NCBI RefSeq assembly: GCF_900113015.1
Contig: NZ_FONV01000009.1
Coordinates: 124,001-188,000 of the forward strand
Direction: 5' to 3'
From: Actinoplanes philippinensis
Lineage (GTDB): Bacteria; Actinomycetota; Actinomycetes; Mycobacteriales; Micromonosporaceae
Length of the DNA: 64,000 nucleotides
Part shown: piece after piece, positions 59,815 through 64,000 of the stretch
How the letters are laid out: every line of letters begins with the position of its first letter
Position numbering within the stretch: the first letter of the stretch is position 1
Position numbers and translations under genes: made by a program
The notes under the pieces: generated by a model
Database searches by the model: none
Seen by the model: the letters and a program-made list of their open reading frames with translations, nothing else
What the model was told of the DNA's origin: nothing

Positions 59815-60843
59815 GTGAGACTCGGAGGCGCCGCGGTGGCGGCAATGGTGCTGCTCGGAGCCTGCAGCGACGAGCCGTCGACGGCTCCCCCACCCGCGGT
59901 GCTCGTGGTGGCCGGGCGGCAGGTCGACTTCGTGGCGGAGCTGTCGGCCGGGTTCTCGGACGGCGTGCACCGGGTGTCCGGGGTCTCGTCCCAGACCACC
60001 GGCCCAGGGATCGTCGACAACGCGGCCGAGCTGCGCACCATTCAGGGCTATCTGACCGGTGAGCGCGGGTCCCTGACGCTGTTCACGTTCGCCCCGGAGT
60101 TGTTCGCCGACTCCCTGGACAAGGCGGCCGCGGCCGGGACGCCGGTGATCGCGCTGCACTCGGTGCCGGCGCCGGGCTCGCGGGTGCCCCTCTACATCGG
60201 CAACGACAACCGGCAGCTCGGGACGTGGCTGGGCGAGGCGATGGCGAACCGGATGCCGGCCGACGCGAAAGGGGTCGTGATACTCGGGTCGCCGCATCCC
60301 GGGATCAGTGTGCTCGACGATCGGGCCAGCGGCGTCCGGGAAGCGCTCCAGAGGCTGCGGCCGCAGGTGACCGTGATGGGCCCGTTCGACACCAAGCAGC
60401 CCCCGGCCCCGAACATGCAGGCCTGGCGGACGTTGCAGGCGGCCAATCCGGACGCGCTCGCCTTCGTCGGGGTGGGCGGTCAGGACGCCCACAACCTGGC
60501 CCACCTGCGCGAGCCCGGGACCACCCGGGTGGACGGCGGTTTCGGCACCGACTCGGATGCGCTGAAGCTGGCCCAGGACGGCTCGATGCTGCTGGTTTCC
60601 ACCGAGCCCTATCTGCAGGGCCTGCTGGCGGGAGCGTTGCAGGCCCGGCACGCCAAGACCGGCGATCCACTGCCGACCGGCTGGCTGCCGACTCCCGGCA
60701 TCCTGATCAATTCGTCGAACGCGGCGCGGGTGATCGCCCGGCAGGCGACGCCGGCGGCCAAGGAGGCCTGGTTCAAGGCGAGCGCCGACATGTTCCTCGA
60801 CGATGTGGACAGCCACATGCGGTCGATGGACGACGCGCGCTGA
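59815..60843 (+). CDS. RbsB-like sugar-binding lipoprotein (orphan)
   Basis: A 342-residue lipoprotein from a GTG at 59815: lipobox VLLGACSDE with the modified cysteine at about residue 17. The periplasmic-binding type I fold follows: VLVVAGRQVDFVAELSAGFSDG, LFADSLDKAAAAGTPVIALHSV, IGNDNRQLGTWLGEAMANRM, GVVILGSPH, GFGTDSDALKLAQDG. No ABC permease or ATPase genes are nearby. The divergent GGDEF-EAL gene suggests that it reports ligand binding to that membrane protein and not to a transporter. Confidence 0.85.
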   Translation: MRLGGAAVAAMVLLGACSDEPSTAPPPAVLVVAGRQVDFVAELSAGFSDGVHRVSGVSSQTTGPGIVDNAAELRTIQGYLTGERGSLTLFTFAPELFADSLDKAAAAGTPVIALHSVPAPGSRVPLYIGNDNRQLGTWLGEAMANRMPADAKGVVILGSPHPGISVLDDRASGVREALQRLRPQVTVMGPFDTKQPPAPNMQAWRTLQAANPDALAFVGVGGQDAHNLAHLREPGTTRVDGGFGTDSDALKLAQDGSMLLVSTEPYLQGLLAGALQARHAKTGDPLPTGWLPTPGILINSSNAARVIARQATPAAKEAWFKASADMFLDDVDSHMRSMDDAR

Positions 60844-60882
60844 CCGGTCAGTCAACAGTGGACGGCCCGTGCGGGCGGGTCA

Positions 60883-62160
60883 TCAGTTGACCCCGAGGGA
60901 GGCGGCGGTGGCGCGTCCTCCCTCGACCGCAGCGGTCCACGCCTGCGCGGCGGACGTCGAACCCTTCTCCACCTCGTCGAGCGCGAGGACGAACGACTCG
61001 TGGATCTTGCCGTCGGCCGGCGCCTCGTACACCCGGTGGGCTTTGCGGGCCGATTCGGCGAAGATGCCGACGGTCTTCTGCCCGCCGAAGAACGGGTCGG
61101 GCTGCAGCAGCGCCGGCATCTCGAAGGCGGCGGTGGCTGCCGGGAAGAGCCCGGCCTCGGTGAACGCGACGGCCTGGTTGTCCGGCGCCAGGATCCATTT
61201 GATGATCTCGAAGGACAGTGCGTGGTCGCTGCTGCCCTGCGGGATGGCCAGGAACGAGCCGCCGTAGTTCGCGCCGATCGCCGGGCCGGACGCGACCCGC
61301 CACTTGCCGGAGGTGTCCGGGGCCATGCTCTTCAGGTCGTAGCCGAGCCAGGACGCGCCGAGGGCGGTGGCGACCGTGCCCTCGGCCAGGGCCTTGGCCC
61401 AGCCGTCGCCGTCGGTGCCGGCGATCCGCGCGACCAGGTCGTTCTCGATCAGCTGGACGCTGAGGTCCCACGCGCGTTTGACGTGCGCCTCGCCGCCGAT
61501 GTAGTGGTTGGTCTCGTCGATGTAGCGCTGGGTGCCCTGCCACAGCATGATCGTGTAGAGCTCGCTGCTGTTGCGGACCAGTTTGACCGACGGGAGCGCC
61601 TTGACCAGCTTGCGCCCCATGGCGATGTAGTCCGCCCAGGTCTGCACGGCCGCCGCCATCTTCCCCGGATCGTCGGGCAGGCCGGCACGTTCGAAGAGGT
61701 CGGCGCGGTAGAAGGTCGCGGTCGGCCCGGTGTCGATGGGGAAGCCGATCTGCCGGTTGTCCGGGGAGGCGGCCTGCTGCCACTTCCACGGCACGTACTG
61801 GCTCATCAGGTCGTCGGCGCCGAGGGTGTGCAGGTCGGCGAAGAGGTCGGCGCGCGGCACCAGGGCCGCGACCTCCTCCCCCTTGATCCCGACGATGCCG
61901 GGCAGGTCCGTGCCGGCGTTGAGGATCTCCATGAGCTTGTCGCGGTACGTGCCCTCGATCTGCACGGGGTCGAGCTCGGTGCGGTCGGCGAACTGTTTCC
62001 TCGCCCGGTCCAGCACCTCGCTGCTGAGTCCGCCCGACCAGTAGAGCAGGCGCATCCGGTTGCTCTCGGCGGTCGCCGTCTCCTGACGGCAGCCGGCCAG
62101 TCCCCCGGCCGCCCCGGCCAGCCCCAGCAGGAGTGCAGCCCGCCTGGATATAGGTAGCAA
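60883..62160 (-). CDS. Extracellular solute-binding lipoprotein, family 1 (orphan)
   Basis: A 425-residue lipoprotein with a possible Tat-type signal (MLPISRRAALLLGLAG) ending in lipobox GGLAGCRQ. Cluster B type substrate-binding fold: RMRLLYWSGGLSSEVLDRARKQFADRT, GIVGIKGEEVAALVPRADLFADL, IGFPIDTGPTATFYRADLFERAG, WILAPDNQAVAFTEAGLFPA. Similar proteins bind oligosaccharides for ABC importers; again no permease genes are adjacent. It lies between the other sugar-binding lipoprotein and a chemotaxis receptor gene. Confidence 0.9.
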   Translation of the reverse strand: MLPISRRAALLLGLAGAAGGLAGCRQETATAESNRMRLLYWSGGLSSEVLDRARKQFADRTELDPVQIEGTYRDKLMEILNAGTDLPGIVGIKGEEVAALVPRADLFADLHTLGADDLMSQYVPWKWQQAASPDNRQIGFPIDTGPTATFYRADLFERAGLPDDPGKMAAAVQTWADYIAMGRKLVKALPSVKLVRNSSELYTIMLWQGTQRYIDETNHYIGGEAHVKRAWDLSVQLIENDLVARIAGTDGDGWAKALAEGTVATALGASWLGYDLKSMAPDTSGKWRVASGPAIGANYGGSFLAIPQGSSDHALSFEIIKWILAPDNQAVAFTEAGLFPAATAAFEMPALLQPDPFFGGQKTVGIFAESARKAHRVYEAPADGKIHESFVLALDEVEKGSTSAAQAWTAAVEGGRATAASLGVN

Positions 62161-62263
62161 AACGGCCCCTTTCGCCTCGTTGACGGTAGCACTCAGTGAC
62201 CGTCCGCTGGCCCCGGTGCGCCGTTTAGGGGCGTAGCGGCTCCCCGGCGGCTACGCGCCGGTA

Positions 62264-63707
62264 TTGGTGGTGAAGCAACGGTGGGCAAGTCAGGGAGACC
62301 CGCAGCGCAGCGCCATGCTGAGCCGCACCGAGCTGCTCCAGCACGCCACGAGTCTCGACGCCCCGACCATGCAGCAGGTGGAGAGCACGATCGCCGAGAC
62401 CGACGCCGCGCTGGCCGGGCAGATGGCGTCGTATCGGCTGAACGCGGCCGATCCCGCGCTGGTGGACGCCCTTCTCTCGGACTGGGCGTCGGTCGCCGAC
62501 ATCCGGGACCGGGTGATGCTGCCGCTGTCGCGGGGCAACAGGGCGGCCGAGTTCCAGAAGACCCTGGCCGAGCAGTACACGCCGGCCGTCGACAAGGCCC
62601 TGGAGAAGCTCGGCGGATCGTTCGACGCCGAGGGGACGCCAGGCCGCCGCCCGCGCCGACGGGGCACAGGCCGCCTACCGTACGGCCCGCACGATGATCG
62701 TCGTGGCGCTGCTGGCCGGCGGCCTGCTGGCGCTCGGGCTCGGCATCGTGACCGCCCGGCAGATCGTCGGCTCGGTGCACCGGGTCTCCGACGTCGCGAG
62801 AGCGCTGGCCAGCGGCGATCTGACCCGCCAGGCCGCGGTCGCGTCCCGGGACGAGCTGGGCCGGATGGCCGCCGACCTGGACCAGGCGGTGACCTCCCTG
62901 CGCTCGACGGTGACCCTGGTCGGGCAGAACGCCGTCGAGCTGGCCGCCTCCAGCGAGCAGCTGTCGGCCACGAGCACGCAGATCGCCGCGGCCGCGGAAC
63001 GCACCAGCGCGCAGGCCGGCACCGTCTCGGAGGCCGCCGAACGCGTCGACGCCAACATCGCCACCGTCGCCGCCAGCTCCGAGCAGATGGGCGCGTCGAT
63101 CCGGGAGATCTCCGCCAACTCCAGTGCGGCGGCGCGGGTCGCCGCCGAGGCCGTCGACGTGGCGGCCACCACGACGCGGACCATCGGCCGGCTCGGCGAG
63201 TCGTCCGCCGAGATCGGCAACGTGGTGAAGGTGATCACCGCCATCGCTGAGCAGACGAACCTGCTGGCCCTCAACGCCACCATCGAGGCGGCCCGGGCGG
63301 GCGAGGCGGGCAAGGGCTTCGCGGTGGTGGCCTCGGAGGTGAAGGACCTGGCCCAGGAGACGGCGCGGGCCACCGGCGACATCTCCCGGCGGGTGAAGAC
63401 CATTCAGGCGAACACGGTCGGCGCGGTGGAGGCCATCCAGCAGATCACGAATGTGATCACCCGGATCAACGACTTCCAGACCACCATCGCGTCGGCCGTC
63501 GAGGAGCAGACCGCGACCACGGCGGAGGTGACCCGCAACATCTCCGCCGCCGCCACCGGCGCCCGCGACATCAACGAGAATGTCGCCGACGTGGCCGAGG
63601 CCGCCCAGACCACCGCCACCGCCGTGACGGAGGCCCAGGCGGCGACCGAGGAGCTGGCCCGGATGAGCAGCAGCCTGCAACGGGTCGTCGCCCGGTTCAT
63701 CACCTGA
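62264..63707 (+). pseudogene. Methyl-accepting chemotaxis protein, truncated and frameshifted
   Basis: The gene begins inside the four-helix sensor domain (ELLQHATSLDAPTMQQVEST), so the first membrane helix and start are missing. At the GGGG run near 62633-62636 the frame shifts: removing one G joins FDAEG to RQAARADGAQAAYRTARTM. From there the rest is intact: second membrane helix IVVALLAGGLLALGLGIV, HAMP, and a full signalling domain with the hairpin EQTNLLALNATIEAARAGEAGKGFAVVASEV. From 62694 the second part is one frame of 337 residues to the stop at 63705-63707. As written it cannot make a normal receptor, though an internal start at 62694 could give TM2-HAMP-MA. Confidence 0.8.
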
Positions 63708-63719
63708 CCGCGGCGGCTG

Positions 63720-64000
63720 TCAGATCGCCGTCAGGCGCCACAGGTTGTCGGCCGTGCCGTTGTCGGGCTCCTGGACCACCTGGGCGCCCCAGGCCGTGGC
63801 GCCGTTGAGGACCGCCAGCAGCTTCCCGCTGTTCACGTTGCGGATCTTGTAGAGGCCGTTGCCCTGGTCGAGCAGCGTCCAGCGGTGGTCGGCGGTGCCG
63901 TTGTCGTCCCACTGCAGGACCACGGCGTTGTCGGCGGTCGACATGTCCTGCACGCCGAGGACCTTGCCGCTGTTGGCGTTGCGGAACCGGACCGCGTCGC
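63720..64000 (-). CDS. Ricin-type beta-trefoil lectin domain, 3' end of a larger gene (partial)
   Basis: The minus strand is open from the window edge to a stop at 63720. It reads repeats of a ricin B fold: VRFRNANSGKVLGVQDM, then VLQWDDNGTADHRWTLLDQ, IRNVNSGKLLAVLNGATAW, and VVQEPDNGTADNLWRLTAI at the end. The QxW-like positions recur as in RICIN domains attached to secreted glycosidases. The catalytic part lies outside the window. Confidence 0.85.
   Translation of the reverse strand, partial: DAVRFRNANSGKVLGVQDMSTADNAVVLQWDDNGTADHRWTLLDQGNGLYKIRNVNSGKLLAVLNGATAWGAQVVQEPDNGTADNLWRLTAI

Overview
The window is high-GC actinobacterial chromosome, most like Actinoplanes or another Micromonosporaceae. 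The indications are GTG starts, strongly G/C-ending codons, secreted carbohydrate enzymes (GH10 xylanase with CBM2), a perfect CebR-type operator, GGDEF/EAL and chemotaxis-receptor genes, a CU044_5270-type sigma partner, DUF3040 and DUF4142 proteins, and partner-switch STAS/RsbW genes. The genus is an inference. No tRNA, rRNA or CRISPR array was seen.

Layout. 0-2 kb: the end of an unknown gene, a UMF1-type MFS transporter and a small YtrA-like GntR regulator. 2-13.5 kb: mostly minus-strand housekeeping and accessory genes (GDSL hydrolase, methyltransferase, DUF3626, uppP, tyrosine recombinase, ABC-F ATPase, EEP nuclease), with a TSUP permease behind a 29-residue membrane peptide and three decayed genes (DUF2199, an MFS half, a DapA-like gene). 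13.5-25.5 kb: UPF0303 protein, epimerase, KstD-like flavoprotein, a compact NIS siderophore operon (two IucA/IucC synthetases plus a type III PLP decarboxylase), a GT87 mannosyltransferase and a large repeat-like protein. 25.5-28.3 kb: a frameshifted Eis-like acetyltransferase, a GNAT gene whose Shine-Dalgarno lies in a 20-bp perfect hairpin, a DUF4142 exported protein, and three copies of a short intergenic repeat. 28.4-30.4 kb: CebR-box-controlled xylanase.

33-39 kb is the most interesting part. It holds an ECF-like sigma factor, a small acidic protein, a TPR-CHAT (caspase-like) protease, an intracellular subtilisin with an intact catalytic triad, and a two-TM protein. The set looks like a protease-gated transcription or cell-fate system. 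39-47.3 kb: HAD phosphatase, prfC, a 20-residue lysine-rich peptide, def, STAS and DUF3040 proteins, an OmpR/HK/GerMN-lipoprotein signalling operon, and a membrane protein-STAS-RsbW partner-switch operon. 47.3-54.4 kb: RpiB-like isomerase, CGNR regulator divergent from a VOC/PPOX pair, nucleotidyltransferase, ECF sigma with CU044_5270 partner, an IS21 remnant, a PIN toxin-antitoxin pair and a DUF4360 exported protein.

54.6-64 kb: an ABC ATPase fused by deletion to a histidine-kinase remnant, a Tat-exported glycosidase-like protein, and a sensory cluster. The cluster has a GGDEF-EAL membrane protein, two orphan sugar-binding lipoproteins and a damaged chemotaxis receptor. The window ends inside a ricin-type lectin domain.

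Two themes run through the window. Several genes are broken by internal deletions with both ends of the protein still recognisable. Strand composition also flips sign between 2-13.4 kb and 13.5-25.5 kb regardless of gene direction.
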